Shown here one piece after another: positions 25,501 through 38,785 of a stretch of 64,000 bases of DNA. The stretch spans positions 70,015,488-70,079,487 of the forward strand of contig OZ038488.1 in assembly GCA_964036315.1 (NCBI GenBank). The letters are read 5' to 3'. The translations under genes and the position numbers were made by a program. The notes beneath the pieces were generated by a model. It made no database searches. It worked only from the letters and a program-made list of their open reading frames with translations, and had not been told where the DNA came from. Source of the DNA: Acanthosepion esculentum (taxonomy: Eukaryota; Mollusca; Cephalopoda; Sepiida; Sepiidae). Within the stretch, counting starts at the first letter, position 1, and every line of letters starts with the position of its first letter.

Positions 25501-25831
25501 TAAGACATGTAATCATACATTATATTAATATAAAGTTTGAATAGTATGCTATGCCTGTATACATGTGTATTTTGTTGTACAAAGGCTAGACTCTAAATAT
25601 AGCATAATATATATTAGAAAAAAAAAAAAAAAAAAAATTGAGAAATTTTCTAGTCAGCCCCAAGCCTGACAATCATAATGTAAGATGCCAAGTGATTTTT
25701 GAATGAATGCATTTTATATGCAACAAAATAAGATACTTCAAGCAATTTTTAAAATATAAATTGGTGCTCAATTAAATATCTATCTGTATGCATGTGATAT
25801 TTCATAGAAAACTTTTTCTTAATCTACAGAG

Positions 25832-25866
<35 letters not shown>

Positions 25867-28470
25867 TAGATTAAAATTTCAAACAGGTACTAGGTGTTAT
25901 CTGATTGCATCTTCTTAATCTACTTGATTAAAGAAACTTAGTTTTTATTTCATCAAAATATCTCAAACCGTTTAATTTTGGCAGATTTATTTTTATTTTT
26001 ACATATGTTTCATTTTTTTGTCTATTATGAATTAGGACAAAATACCATATTTGGACTCCTATATTTTAAAAAGCAATTAAGAACAACAGTTAAAATTATA
26101 CTAGCTTGTTAGGTACATAACAAAGAAATAATAAAATTACAGATAGTATCACTGCAAATTTCTTAAAATAAATTCAGTCTGAATATGCAAATTTTATAAA
26201 TCAAAACTTCTGCAATGACATGCAAACAACTCATAACCTGAGGTTTGACATTTCATAAAACTAGAAAAATAGACTCACATTCATCCCAAATTTCAAATAT
26301 CACATTATGACTATACCAGTAACATGCCTAATTTTTGGGGGAGTGATAGAATGGATATATTCTGGATTATTCCATTTCAAAATTGAAAAAAATTGCTTTT
26401 TAACCTTTTGTCACAAGGTATTTGAAAGGCCGATTTTAGACTTGCTTGAATTGTGTCATAAAATGAATACTTCTTACACTAGAAACACCAAATTTCATAT
26501 CTAGCCATTTCTGGGGGTGCTCTTTCCATTTATCATGGTTAAAATGACCTAATATCAACAGATTAGAATGTATATGGAGCAGATGCTGAACAAGTACAGT
26601 CCTGACTCAACATGTACAATTTCTGGACTGTAGAGAGAGAGAAGCTTAACACACGCCAAGCAATACCCACTAATGATTACTAATAATCCATATGAAATAA
26701 ATATTACTAAGAAATAATAATAAATTAGGAAAATGAATATTAAATCATAAATTTGTATCTAGATAGCAATAAATCGTAACTGAAATCTATTTATTAGATA
26801 ATTTAAAAAGTAAGAAAATTGTTTGAAGGGGTAACTTTAAACAAAATGTTACTTGGTAACTGAAATGCTGATAATTATTGTGAGAATACTGCAAAAACAT
26901 AAAAGACATTCTAGAATTCTTTTGTAGAATTTTTTTTTATCTCATTCTTTGAATATGAACATTTTTTGATCAATAAGTCCTTTTTTTTTGTGATTTGAAT
27001 CTGAGCATAAAGTAAACAAATCGCTTTTTGTTTCATATTTTTTATGATGAAAACTGTTAAGGAGTTAGTAGGTAGATTTATATGTCTGTTTTTATTTAGT
27101 TTATTGTCATTGTTAATATATATATTTATTTATTGGTGGCAATTCTGGGAGATTGGGCTCATTGGACTTGGCCAGAATTGGTCAACATTCAAGTATATCT
27201 ATTTTAAAGGAACAAAAATCTTTCATAGTGCATGGTTTTCATTCTTGACTTCAGCTGGATCCAAAATTAATTGATTTAACTCTGTGCCTCAAAATATTGA
27301 CCAAAATACATTTCGTTGATATTGTTCATAAAGCAAGTAAAGAATGAATTAAAATTAACATGGTTAGTTGGATTACAGAGATCTAAGCTCTATCTGAGCT
27401 GGAGACATATTTAATAGGCAATGTATGTTTTAATTTCATAAATAATCCTTTAAAAATCTAATGACTTTCATGCCCCGTTTTTCAAAGAACACGTTCTTAT
27501 TTCAACTTATTGTTTTCAAATGTCCATTTTAAATAATTTATTCTGTACAATATAAGATTTTTTTAGCACAATGTATTAATCAGAAAAGGACAAATTAAAT
27601 TTAGCCTGACTTAAGTTGGCGAAAATCAAAGAAAGTGGCAACCTTAACTTGTCGACTGGAGAGTTGGGAGGAGGAGTGTGACTGGGGTAGTGTTGAGGAA
27701 ATATGATATCAGTCAGCAGTAGTGACCATAAATATATGATAAATTAAACTAAAAATTTACAGAGAGAGATACATAAACAGACATATACAAACACAAACAA
27801 GATAGATACACATTTTTGTTTGCTTAAAAAAAAAAACAACATATCTGGATAGAGATTTTTTTAAATTATATATTTTAGTTAGGGTAAAGAACAATAGTAC
27901 CAATAGTATATTTTTGTTAAAGATTGTAAGTAGTCAAACATTGATGACCTAGAGTTACCACTGATATATAAAAAAAACAAAATAATGAAGACTATATCAT
28001 TGATTTAGGATCAAGAAGAATCCCTTAAAACAAAGTAATTGTATTACTTTGAACAATTTTTCTATAATCTGTTTCTTTCCAAGATGAAAGGACTTGCCAT
28101 ATATTAAATTGCAGTTCATATTTGTTATAATTTTTCTTTTCTTTCAACACCTTCTCTTCTTAAAGTCAGCTGATACCTAATGTAATCACCAAACCTAACA
28201 AGAACACTTCAACATCTCACAATTTATAAGCATTAGAACGCATGATGCTGACAAAATCAGTAACTTCTCACTGACAGATTTTAGGAAATAAAATTTATAA
28301 AAAAATGTGACCCTCTCAACACATTTATACAACAGTGTGCTGAAATATTCTCTGCCAGACCAACTTCTCAAAATCTGAGATAAATTATATTTACAGAATG
28401 TTTTTGATGTATTACATCCATTTTCAAGTTTAAAACCATTAGCAAAAGCAAACTGTATACTGATAACCAC
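25501..28470. other. Unassigned AT-rich sequence
   Basis: No gene is supported. It holds a (TA)n tract at 25832-25864. The frames at 26307-26504 and 27044-27274 have hydrophobic stretches but no recognisable family, and are probably chance. Confidence 0.35.
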
Positions 28471-28474
28471 AAAA

Positions 28475-28670
28475 CTCTTCTCCCTCCAGCAAATATATAC
28501 ATATCACTAGGAACAAAGGAAAGCCGTATATAATCTAACAAATTTGTGTAAATGATTGGCAGAAAAGGGATTAGGAGAGAGAGTGTAAAGACCAAATTTA
28601 CAAAGTTCTACAAAAGACAGGAAATTGTGGAGAGCCATGATTGCTCATATCCTGAAGGGATACATAGAAG
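28475..28670 (+). pseudogene. RTE-like LINE 3' fragment
   Basis: 'aatctaacaaatttgtgtaaatgattggcaga', 'gaaattgtggagagccatgat' and 'cctgaagggatacatagaag' follow the same order as at 42470-42945 and 24078-24265. No intact frame remains. Confidence 0.6.
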
Positions 28671-28879
28671 ACTACCTGCATAGAAGGCATAAAGTGAAAA
28701 ACAAAATCATTCAGATACTTTCATGATCACAAATCTTGCAACCACTTAGGGTCATAGGGGAACCACATGTAGTGCAGCTGTAGCAGTAAGGGTGTGTTTT
28801 GGGCCAGATAGCTTGACAGAGCCCAACTTTAGCCAGGCTGGTTTGAATTCAGAGTTCTGCTAGACTGATTTCCAACCAA

Positions 28880-29065
28880 GGTTATAAGCTCCAATCAGTC
28901 CTGCTATTTTCCCACAGCTTATGGGGGAGGGGGGTGGCTTCATACCTTTCCCAAGAGTATTAGCACATAAGTGAATGTAAGGAACTTGACTGGAATTCAA
29001 ACTCAACTCTGATTCTTCAATCCAAGCTGTTATCAATTACGTTACTGTGACACCAGATACTTAAC
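28880..29065 (-). mobile_element. tRNA-like SINE body
   Basis: On the minus strand a tRNA-like segment (GGTGTCACAGTAACG, later GAGTTTGAATTCCAG as a weak B box) is followed by the body block 'cttgggaaaggtatgaa'. The body is shared with 6272-6526 and 47520-47665. The 5S head of the 6272-6526 copy is not seen here, so this copy may be truncated or belong to a tRNA-only subfamily. Confidence 0.5.
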
Positions 29066-30561
29066 ACCTTTTTTTAACTTTTCAATACAAAAGTGTCAAT
29101 ACTTTCAATACATAAATATCTCATGAAAAATATCTTTGTAGTTACATGTACTTTACCAATTTTCAATTGTTATGGATATATGCATGAATATACATGCAAA
29201 TATCATATTTGCATATCCATGAAACTACAGAGAGACACACAAAAAGGTCAATAAATTAAATATTCTCTTGAAGAGTGAAATTAGTATGATCCGACCATCC
29301 TACTAATAGCTAAATTACTGCACGAATTATCAACATCAATGCATCTTTATTCACCCAAACTAAAATTCAACAAGTTACATATGTAAGAGATCTAGCACAA
29401 CACCTACACCATGTCACCTGACAATAATCTATCGAACACAATGAAAATATCGCAAATACAAAAACAGGAAAGTTAGCATCAAAATATAGAAAAAAGAAAA
29501 TTAAGAATTAAGTTACACAAATTGAAACAATTCTTTGATAGATTATTTCTATGTAAGCCTAAGTAGCTGACCCAAAGGCAAAAGTAACATAAAAAAATGT
29601 ATGCTGAATGCTGAAACGACAACAAAGCCTACAATGAAGGTGTAAAAACAAACAGACAGTTTTTACATTAAACAATTTTTTTTTAAGAAATATAATGAAC
29701 AGATCACTCAAAAAGGAAACTTACCAAACAACCATAGAAATGCAACATAAATTTAATACCAAGAAACAAATAGTAACATAAAACAACAATCACTTAAAGA
29801 CTAAAGTGAAGGAAATGCAATGTACGAGAACTGCAACACTCAAATGTAATCTCTACTAAAGGAAGGAACTGCAATCATAATAATAATAATAGTAGTCATT
29901 ACTGAAGATGTCTTCCTCGAAATATGCAGCATACTTTTAATTTATTACAAAATAAGTCATTTTTGTTTTATTTTGTTTCTAAAATGGTTTCTCTCTGGCC
30001 CATTTCCACCTACAAGAGTGTAAAAGCCGGAATCAGATTCAATATAGATATGTCACCATGTCTACATAAAGCACATAAGGGGACTATTTAATTTCGCCTC
30101 ATGTTAAGTTAAATATATTACTTGACATCATTTTGCAGAAATTGGGAATTGGTGGAGCATGACACCATAAATCATTAATGAGATGGTATCAGCTAGAGCA
30201 ATTCCTTTTGATGTTTCCTAATGTAAAAAGAAAACTCATTATTTGTACAAAATAATAAACCCTTGACTGCAACATTCCTATTGTCTGGTAAATATTAGAA
30301 CAAGATACAGTTATTAACTTTTTTCATGTTGTCTTTATACATACAGGTACCTAAAGACTAGAGAGATACATAAAGAGGTGTGTAATAATAATAATAATAA
30401 TAATAATAACAGGTGCGTATGTCATTAAATGACAGACAAGGAACATTTTCTAAGTTTTTTTTCTTATCAAATTTTTTATTTCCTTATTCAATGAAACATA
30501 CATAAAAGGATGGCTGCTTATATATATATATATATATATATAGATAAATAGATAGATAGAG

Positions 30562-30597
<36 letters not shown>

Positions 30598-30892
30598 AAA
30601 GAGATGTCACTTGACACTTTAATTCCGTGTTATTAGAGATTTTATTTATTAATATAACATCTATTTTGACATTTTCACAATGATATAAGTTTAACTACTA
30701 TTTATTTTTATCCAATATTGCCATTTAGAAAATTGTTTTAAATATCTTTCATTTTGTTCATTGTTAGCCAACCAAATTATCACATCAAGATGTTAGTTTT
30801 CATACATTAATTCGTCAATACAGATATAGCAGAAGAATCCAACAAGAGATTTTATTTTGAAATGTTGCTTCATCTAAAAAGCTAAGTTAATA
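29066..30892. other. Unassigned sequence with microsatellites
   Basis: Contains (TAA)n at 30383-30409, (TA)n at 30520-30541, (GATA)n at 30541-30561 and (TG)n at 30563-30596. No gene or TE is recognised. Confidence 0.4.
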
Positions 30893-30974
30893 ATGTCTGA
30901 GATACAAGAAAAGTCAAATATCCAACATCGTCAGGTTTTGCTTCAGTATATAAACAAAGGAATTGAACGGAAAG
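30893..30974 (+). CDS. Possible first coding exon (27 codons) with strong 5' splice donor
   Basis: ATG in the context 'taataATGTCTGAG' opens a frame starting MSEIQEKSNIQ and ending in GIERK. It runs into AAAG|GTAAGTT, a strong donor, leaving one nucleotide of the split codon. The composition is balanced (Gln, Glu, Lys, Arg, Leu), unlike the Phe/Ile/Lys-rich chance frames elsewhere, and GC is above the local background. The surrounding 5 kb is the least repetitive part of the window. I do not recognise the protein and found no convincing downstream exon. A chance ORF ending in a fortuitous GTAAGT is the main alternative; an N-terminal transposase fragment is another. Confidence 0.3.
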
Positions 30975-33820
30975 GTAAGTTAAAGTAAAAACCAATACTG
31001 ACATCGATAAATAAATGAAATGAAATACAACGATAAAGCAAATTTTAGAACAGAAATATGTCTCTCCCTGCTTTATTATTGGCAGGGATGGTAATTGTGT
31101 AGGTAGTACTAAAAATTAACCAAAATAATATTTTCGAATGAGTTAATTAATTAGGTAAAGACGACTAAGATGGATTCTTCTTTTCACACCAAAGAATTTT
31201 GTTTTGCTCTGACGATGACGTTTTCGATATCAAAACTCAAAACAGAAACCAGTAGGTGGGTGGATGACGTGGCTCATTCGGTAAAATCGATTCTTTATAT
31301 TGTTTTTATATCGGTTCGATCTTGAGACTAAAGAATGTTGTCATTAAGATTAATAAAGAAAAAGAGTTAAATTTTCATAGTTTGTGGCCAGTTTTACTTT
31401 TGTAGTTTATGCGTAAGAATCAGAGAACACGAACAAAATGACATCACGCCTTCGTGTAAACCACAACAAACAATAACAATGGAAAAAAGATGACACAAAA
31501 AAGCGAGCTTCTCTGAGGTTTTCACTGGATTTAAAAATTTACACCTCAAATTTTAAGCGTATTCACTTTTTTTTGTACAATCCTTGTTGAAATGAATTAC
31601 GTTTGATCCGTGTGGAGGGAAATAAACATGTGAAATTATGAACAAACCTAAAGTAAAACTTGTACGCTTGCTTCAGAGAACTATAAACAAAACATTTAAT
31701 TAAAAAATGACTTAATTACCCTAATAATTGACGAGAGAATTACTGTCTTTTTTCAACAAACGATTTTAAGAATTATTGGGCATCTGAAATATAGGTTAAA
31801 GTAGTTTTTGTCTTTGAAGAAACAAAAAAAATGTAAATGTAATAAGCTTTTAAGTCAATTTTATTTTTAAATCATGATAAAACGAGAATAGCATTTTTTA
31901 CGGTACTAATAATAATCACAGTAACTCACACATGAAATATTTTTTAAATTAACAGTTAACTAAATTTCAACAAATTACAAACTACAAAGTAACAAAGTAA
32001 GAGCTCATCAACAAAATAATATCGAGACTTCATGCAATAGCAGAGTAATGTTAAAGAAAAAGGTTTCCCCCATAACAGGATTTTCAGTTTTCAGGGTTTT
32101 AACTTTTCACACATACAGGTAAAAATCAATGTCAATGAGAAGACTACAAAAAATGAATGACGAAGAAAGCATTTCATTTTTAACACAACAGATCACTTTC
32201 AAAATTATTTCGTTCCTTGTCAATGCACTTAATTCAAAGGATGAATATTAATCTCAGAGAATTGAATATTAAAATTTCACATTCATTAATCCACCAGATT
32301 ACGCACACATAAGTATATCAATATGTCTGTAGCCATTCACGCGTAACATATTTTTCAACATAATCTCCTTCCTAGCTCCTCAAATTACTACATTTGTAGC
32401 GTTTTTTATAACAGGAGAGAAATAATTTCTTCTGAATGAGATTCAAATTTTCTTATATTGGTTTAAAAATAAACTTCATTTTACTTTAGAAATAGTCTCA
32501 TAAAGTCAATGACATTTTTTTTTGTCAATAACATTAACAAATAACAAACATTTTAAACCGAAAAAAGCAATTTTGAAGACTTACGGTCTTTACCCTAGAA
32601 AATGACTATATATTTTCTAAAGAATGACTTCCGGGATGCAATCAATTCATCCACTTAAAAGTCACTATGGCCTCGCTCATGACAGTATTTATCGCATTTT
32701 CTTTTTTATGAAAATAATGATTTTTTTTGTTACATATATTTGTGACTTATCAGGAAATATTATTTCTACTAATGACGTCTAAATCATACCAATAACATAC
32801 CATTATTATTACTCAATAAGAATAAATCAAAAATGGATCTAATTTGATGGGAGAATAGAATACCGTCCATTTTTTGTCAATTCTGGCCTAAACCACAATA
32901 TATGCTTGTCAATGATAATTATTGTAATAATTGATTAGTAATTTTTTTTAAATTTATAAAGTTTATGAATTATTCTTTAAACAGCCTAGTTTAAAGATCG
33001 CTTTTAAAACAGAGAAAAAGTCCAATAAGTTCATTTGTTGGTCAAGTGATGACATTTTAAAATGAGGGGTGTAACTGTGTATGTAAATAAAAATCCTTTA
33101 AGTGGACAATACAAATTGTCATTTTCACTTGTCATTTGATAATAAAATGACAAGTTTAGTTTAAAACAACACTTGTGTACTGTAAACACTAAAATTTTAA
33201 ATGTACAATATTTTTTATTTGAACATCGATGTTTATCAAACATGGATATTTAAATACAGAAACAATTAAAAAAAAAAACACTTAAGCAGAATATTTTTCT
33301 AACCACGTGGTTTTATATCTGGAATTAAAAAATAAATAAATAAATAAAAAGGAGAAAAGTCTCTGAAGGAATGAGAAAAAAATAGCTTCTTTGGCATTAT
33401 TCGATATCAAGTTACTTACTGGTTTAAAAAAAAAAACTGAATAAATAAAATAAAGAAAGAGTGAGAAGAACGAAGACTTAAAAAAAGAAGTAATTTCACC
33501 TGGATTAGTAAATTAAATTCCTGGCAGTAGCAGATTTATACATCGCTTCACAATTGAATAGATCGAAATTGTTGGGGGGTCTGCTTGGAATTTGACAAAA
33601 AGAGCCAATATTTCAAAATGCTGATTAGGCCTACTTTGAAATTTGAATGATTGAAATTAAACATCATCTTGATTTGACTATTTTCATTTTTCCAGTGTTA
33701 AACTAAAAAGCTAAGCCTTTAAAACTCAGAAGTCACCATCAACTCAAATGTAGAAGTAAAACTAACATGAGTTTTATGACCTCTTAAAGTGGATTGAGTA
33801 ATTATAGTTGTGTATCTCAC
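30975..33820. other. Low-repeat AT-rich sequence
   Basis: No further exon is supported. It contains a tRNA-like SINE at 31262-31370. If the exon at 30893-30974 is real, this could be its intron. Confidence 0.35.
31262..31370 (+). mobile_element. tRNA-derived SINE (short)
   Basis: TGGCTCATTCGG at 31270-31281 fits a pol III A box. GGTTCGATCTT at 31313-31323 fits a B box, at tRNA-like spacing. A short 'taaagaatgttgtcattaag' body and an 'aataaagaaaaag' tail follow. The sequence is not a functional tRNA, since no acceptor stem closes. This is a SINE head or a tRNA pseudogene. Confidence 0.55.
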
Positions 33821-33861
33821 CTGTGCCAACTGATCTTCCAATCATCCATGTATTGTAAAAA
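33821..33861 (-). CDS. Possible 41-nt internal exon
   Basis: On the minus strand a pyrimidine tract ending 'cttctttttag' precedes 41 nt that are followed by CACAG|GTGAGAT, a strong donor. One frame reads FYNTWMIGRSVGT without a stop. Acceptor, length and donor together fit a small exon. No flanking exons were identified, so this is a weak candidate. Confidence 0.2.
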
Positions 33862-36329
33862 CTAAAAAGAAGTCATTATTTTAAATGATTTTTGAAAAAA
33901 TAAAAATCACCCCTATTAAAATTGGCACAACACAATCATCTTATTTTTATCAGTCTTTCATGTATTCCACTTTGTGATGTACTTAAACTTAACTTAAAGC
34001 TTGTTAGTGAATATCCACACTCAAGCAAACAAGAGTTACCTAAAAAAAAAAAATTTTCAATAATAATTTTATAAAGGAAACAAGTTTTTTTTATGTAGTC
34101 AAATGGATCAATTATTGTCAAAAAAAACTTGATAGTCGATTCTCTAATTTTACAAGACACACAAGAAATAAAAATAAAGAGAAGTTAAAAGCTTCATTGT
34201 TTTAAGTTCTAAGACGCAATAAAGAGGCGTTCTGTATTTAGTTTCTCTGGGGTAAATTTAAATATCTGCTACTTTTTCAGTTTTCGCATATTGGAAAGAG
34301 CTTTGGACGGCGCTTTTTATACAAATATATATATTTTTAAATGATGAATTTTATAAATAGCAGAAGACAATACCTTTTGAAACATACCCAGAGTTTTAAT
34401 AAAAATAAAATAATTAAAAAAAACAAAAAAAAACAGTAGTGCTCGTCTTCAGTAGATATAATAAATGACAAGAGTGATCACGTGACTAAACACTTCCCTT
34501 TCCTTCATGTAAGTTGTTTCTTGAAACACTAACAATCTGCATTGCGATAATTTATCGTTAACCGATTTTTCTGTATTTTTTACCGTTTAAAAATTACTTT
34601 CCCTTACTTCTGGGAGCTTATATATCCCACGACCTCCAATTATAAAACTTAAAAAAAAAATAAAAAAAAAAAAAAAAAGACAGTACTGCGATATTTTTTT
34701 TTTTAAATGGTTTAACAGTACACTACACACACAGTAATAAATAAATAATAAATAACGTTTTTTTTTTTTCGCTGATACGTATTTCACATTTGTTTCATGT
34801 TACCTGGAAAGATCCAAATGAATGCAAAAGAAAGGGTTTTTCACAGAATCAAATCAAAACTTTATTGTTAAAAAAAAAGTACAAAACAAAGGAAACAGAC
34901 TGTACTACTGTTAGAGAAGAAAATGTTCATAGAAATCAGACTTTATATCAGTAAAAAAAAAAAAGTGTGGATAACACAATTAACAACACTAAAATAACTG
35001 ACATCTCTACTTAAAAAGCATTTTTTACTAGACCATCATTACCATCAAAAGTCAAAACAATTTACGGACAGTAGCATGAAACATACATGCTTCCTTAAAA
35101 TAATAAAAAAAAAAAGGCAAATATTTTTGTATCCCGAGAATTGCAAAGCAAAGAATTAGAGGAAAAGATAAGAAATCGAAGTTGGATCTAAGGAAAAAAA
35201 ATGTAAATCTTCCATAATTATATACTTAAACTAAGACTATTACTACTGCTGCTGCACAACATTTTAGATGATAGACTCAAATGAAATGTGTATCCTACTC
35301 TATTCTATATGTATGTACATCTAAGGAAATTGTTTCGTGATAGCATTACATTGCGGAATTTAACCAAGAAAAATATGTCAAAAAGCTTTTTTTATTAATA
35401 AGTCTTTCTTTGACAAATAAAACGTACACATCTACATATTGAATATAATTAGATATTTAGGTGTTCAATAAACAGGGGTACTATGACAAAATAAAAAAAA
35501 AACGTATTTCCCCAGTTTCACAAGTATGGATGACAGGTTGTGCTATAATGTCATAATTAATTTACATCAGAAACACATACTCTACGCCAATAAAATTTGT
35601 ATAATGCAAAAAAAATGTTTTTGAACGTACTTCTACATTGAATCATTTTATGATTTCCATTTAATTAAGTGTAATCAAAATTGATTTCAAATAATATTTT
35701 GTATAAATAGGCATCCGTAATACGAAAATAACTGCTAAATCGAGATTTGGTGTCATTTGTGGAGATAGCACTTGCCAATATCAGTTTAAACAGTAGACCA
35801 TTTTAAATGACTGTCGTGATAAAGATGATGGCGTGCTACAAATGCAACTAGAAAGACATGAGAAATATGTTTTATTAATATTTTAAACAGAACCAATTCA
35901 AATTAAAAGGTTCAATCTAAAAAGGACTCAACATAGTCGATACAATGTCGTTCATGAATACTGTAAGTTAGATTTATTTTAGACTCTAGAGATTGAATTT
36001 ACATTAAATGCATCTTTAATCATGATGTCATTAAAAACAATAGATCCGTGATTAATATTTACGAATTAGAAAATTTAGAGAAGAAATATGCAAAAGATCG
36101 TGGGTGGAGGAAGAAAACAGACAAAAAGTAAAAAATGAATCGGATTATATATTATGAAGAAACTGGTGAGCTTCCTTCCACATTACCTTGCAAAGTAATA
36201 ATCACATGGGGAATATTGTTTAAAACTGTAGCGAATAAGTCTTAAAGCTTGGAGATCATTAAACGGTTACAATTACATTAAGGGGAAAAAATAACAGTAA
36301 AGGTCGTTAAATTAAATAAACGATAAATT
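33862..36329. other. Low-repeat sequence, no ORF
   Basis: CpG dinucleotides are more frequent here than in the first 30 kb, and recognisable repeats are absent. A minus-strand AATAAA lies near 34862. No convincing coding frame is present; the 66-aa minus frame at 34587-34787 is low-complexity. It could be intron or UTR of an unseen gene. Confidence 0.35.
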
Positions 36330-36670
36330 TAAACCGACCTCTACAGCGCTAAGTTGTGGCAACGATAAGAGAAGAAAGCGATAAGAAATCGTCGGAGCCG
36401 GTTGCAAAAGAGGCTCCACCACTCTAAGGTAATGTCATTAAAGAGGATAAAGTCATTTTAAAATTAGTCTAAAGGGTCGATTTGTCTTTAGCATCATATT
36501 GTAAAGAGTAGAAAATGAAACAAACCTTCGCGGAAATTCCGGAAATCAAGGCTGATGAAGCATTATCACAGTGGTGTAAATAGAGCAGCCATGATGAATC
36601 ACCCGGATGGAGGCAGATGTGACGTCACAGTTCATATTTATGGTAGCTACCCTGACTTTGACTTATAATG
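36330..36670. promoter_or_regulatory. Candidate promoter: CpG-containing block with palindromic CRE
   Basis: TGACGTCA, the full cAMP-response element, lies at about 36620-36627. A cluster of CpGs (ttcgcgg, ttccgg, cacccgg, cgtcgg, accgg) sits in a few hundred bases that otherwise contrast with the AT-rich surroundings, and 'cagccatgatg' resembles a YY1-type site. Such combinations mark CpG-containing promoters. Direction is unclear. On the minus strand 'cgaag|gtttgt' could be a donor. On the plus strand a 37-codon frame (36555-36668) beginning MKHYHSGVN overlaps the CRE. No TATA box or start site can be assigned. Confidence 0.35.
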
Positions 36671-38499
36671 TTTTGGGATCTATGTTTTTATTTATCGATT
36701 TTATTTTTCACTGTAAAAATTAATTTTGAAAATATATGCATTTTTGAAGGAATGAATAACTTGATTTATAAAAAAAAAAGTAAACTTGGATTAGTTATAT
36801 CTAGTAAATGGTTTCTCCTAAAGTATTTTTTTTATTTATCATGAAACTTACAGTTCATTAATAAAAAATAAAATTATTCATCTATAAATTAAATCAGATT
36901 CAAATACTTCCAAAAGTTTTTCTTTTTTTACACAGTTAAAAACTTTAAAATGTTAAAATTGCACAAAGCAAACTAAAAAAATACTTTTTTCTACTTATCT
37001 CCAAAACTGGTTTTCTTTTTCTTTTCTTTTTTACTATATAATTTTTTCACATTAAGTGATTTCATTTTTTCCTCTACTACTTGATCTGGAAAAAAATAAA
37101 CAATTAATTTAAATAAATTAGTCTGGTTTATTTGAGATGCATTTCAGTCAGAATATTCAGCTGTTAAACAAAAAGTGTTTTGTGTTATATCTTGGATTTT
37201 TTTTTATTTGCTACAAAGTCAAACAGTTGGTTGAACATCCTCTAAGTGTAATGATTTCATAATTTTTTCCCAGGGTCCATAAAAAAAAGGTAAAAAAATA
37301 TAACATTCTTTTAGACATTATAGAAAACGAATATAAATTTAGAAAAGGTATTTTTATAATGATGTCAAATTAATTTGAATACATTTATAACTCATTTTTG
37401 TCAGCAATTCAGGTGTTGGTATCAGTTCTAATATTCTAAAAATGTATCCAGAAATGATCTCAATAAGTTATTAAAAAAATTGGTTTCATGATTTATAAAA
37501 AATAAATAAGGAAATAAGCTATCTTGCTCCTATAAAAGATTGCAATTTTAATATTAGAATTTGTAATAGGTGTTACCACTTGTGATAGCTTCACTTGAAA
37601 ACTTACAAAATAAATGAATTCAACAGATACATGGATTTTTATACTGAAATTAAGTAGTTAGTTCGCCACACTACTATGTCAACCCAGAGAAGAAAAGAAA
37701 CATCTTGTTGCTAAGGAATCCTGTGGGTATAGAGAGCAAAACAGAGGAATTTGAGTCCTTTCCTTATATAGAGTTTTATGCAACACCACCTAACAGGAAT
37801 TAAGCAAACAAGGTGGGGTAATCCCCAAAATTACAGTTTTGATGGCATATATAACCCCCATATTATTTTTCCAAAAGGATGGCTCAAAATATCTCCTATG
37901 TCTTTGCAAAGTTGAGGTATCTGGTCAGCTTATATTTACCCAGAGTTATATTGCCAGTACTTGTACTTAACTCTATAATGTAATATTAAATGTAAATACG
38001 ATGTGTTTTCTATGCCATCAAACATAGTAGCTAACATCTCAAATCCAACATGCTCAGAAAATATAACCAACTGCTGCATCCTCATCCAATAACCTTTGTA
38101 GACTAACAACTCCAACAGATTATAACAACCACTCTACCCTCTTGACACTGTCTTTATTAATGCAGAAATATCTTAATATTTCTTCATGACAGTGAATAGA
38201 GCATTTACAACCTTTTGCACAGAAAACAACAAAAAGAGTTTGCTGCTAACCAAATTATCATGTCATAATTCTTTTTCTCCTTTCAGTTTGCAACCCAACT
38301 GAGTGATGTCTGCAATATATCACCTTTGTCTATTCTAATATTCTAAATAATTCATATACAAGTCAACTGATTACCAGTCTATCAACATAAGAATTATATT
38401 TTTTGTATCAACGTCCAATTCAATAAAATCATTGATTCTTTCTGTCATTTCACTATTCTCTATGGAATTATTTGTTCATACCCTGATATAGGTAGTATG
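36671..38499. other. Unassigned AT-rich sequence
   Basis: No gene is recognised. The sequence turns from the low-repeat zone to the repeat-dense zone that begins near 38.5 kb. Confidence 0.35.
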
Positions 38500-38770
38500 C
38501 TGGCATGTGAGTTCTAATGTGCATCAATGGTTAAAAATGGCTTCAAACAAATTAATCTTATAAGTTTTAAAGAAGGCAATCATTCATCAGACTGATACTA
38601 CAAATTCATAAGTAAAGAGCTTTACCAAATAATAAAAACCACATCACTTGAACACTTTCAACAAAACTAGGTAGTACATGTAACTGGAAGAGAAAATAAT
38701 AACTTAATGAAGTTGTTAAATAAAATAATGAAGCTGTTAACTTTCAACACTACTGAAAACAAAAAGTTTG
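38500..38770 (-). repeat. Repeat family A, copy 2
   Basis: Reverse-complement match to the middle of family A: 'aaaaatggctt', 'agagctttaccaaataa.aaaa.cacatcact.ga', 'catgtaactgga.gagaaaataataac'. It ends where the LINE 3' fragment at 38786 begins. Confidence 0.65.
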
Positions 38771-38785
38771 GAAGGAAACTTTAGA

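Noticed and set aside
31171..31260. ATG-started 29-codon frame beginning MDSSFHTKE
   Set aside because: Stops at TAG, with no supporting splice site or similarity.
31262..31330. Functional tRNA gene
   Set aside because: A and B boxes are present but the acceptor and other arms do not pair; better explained as a SINE head.
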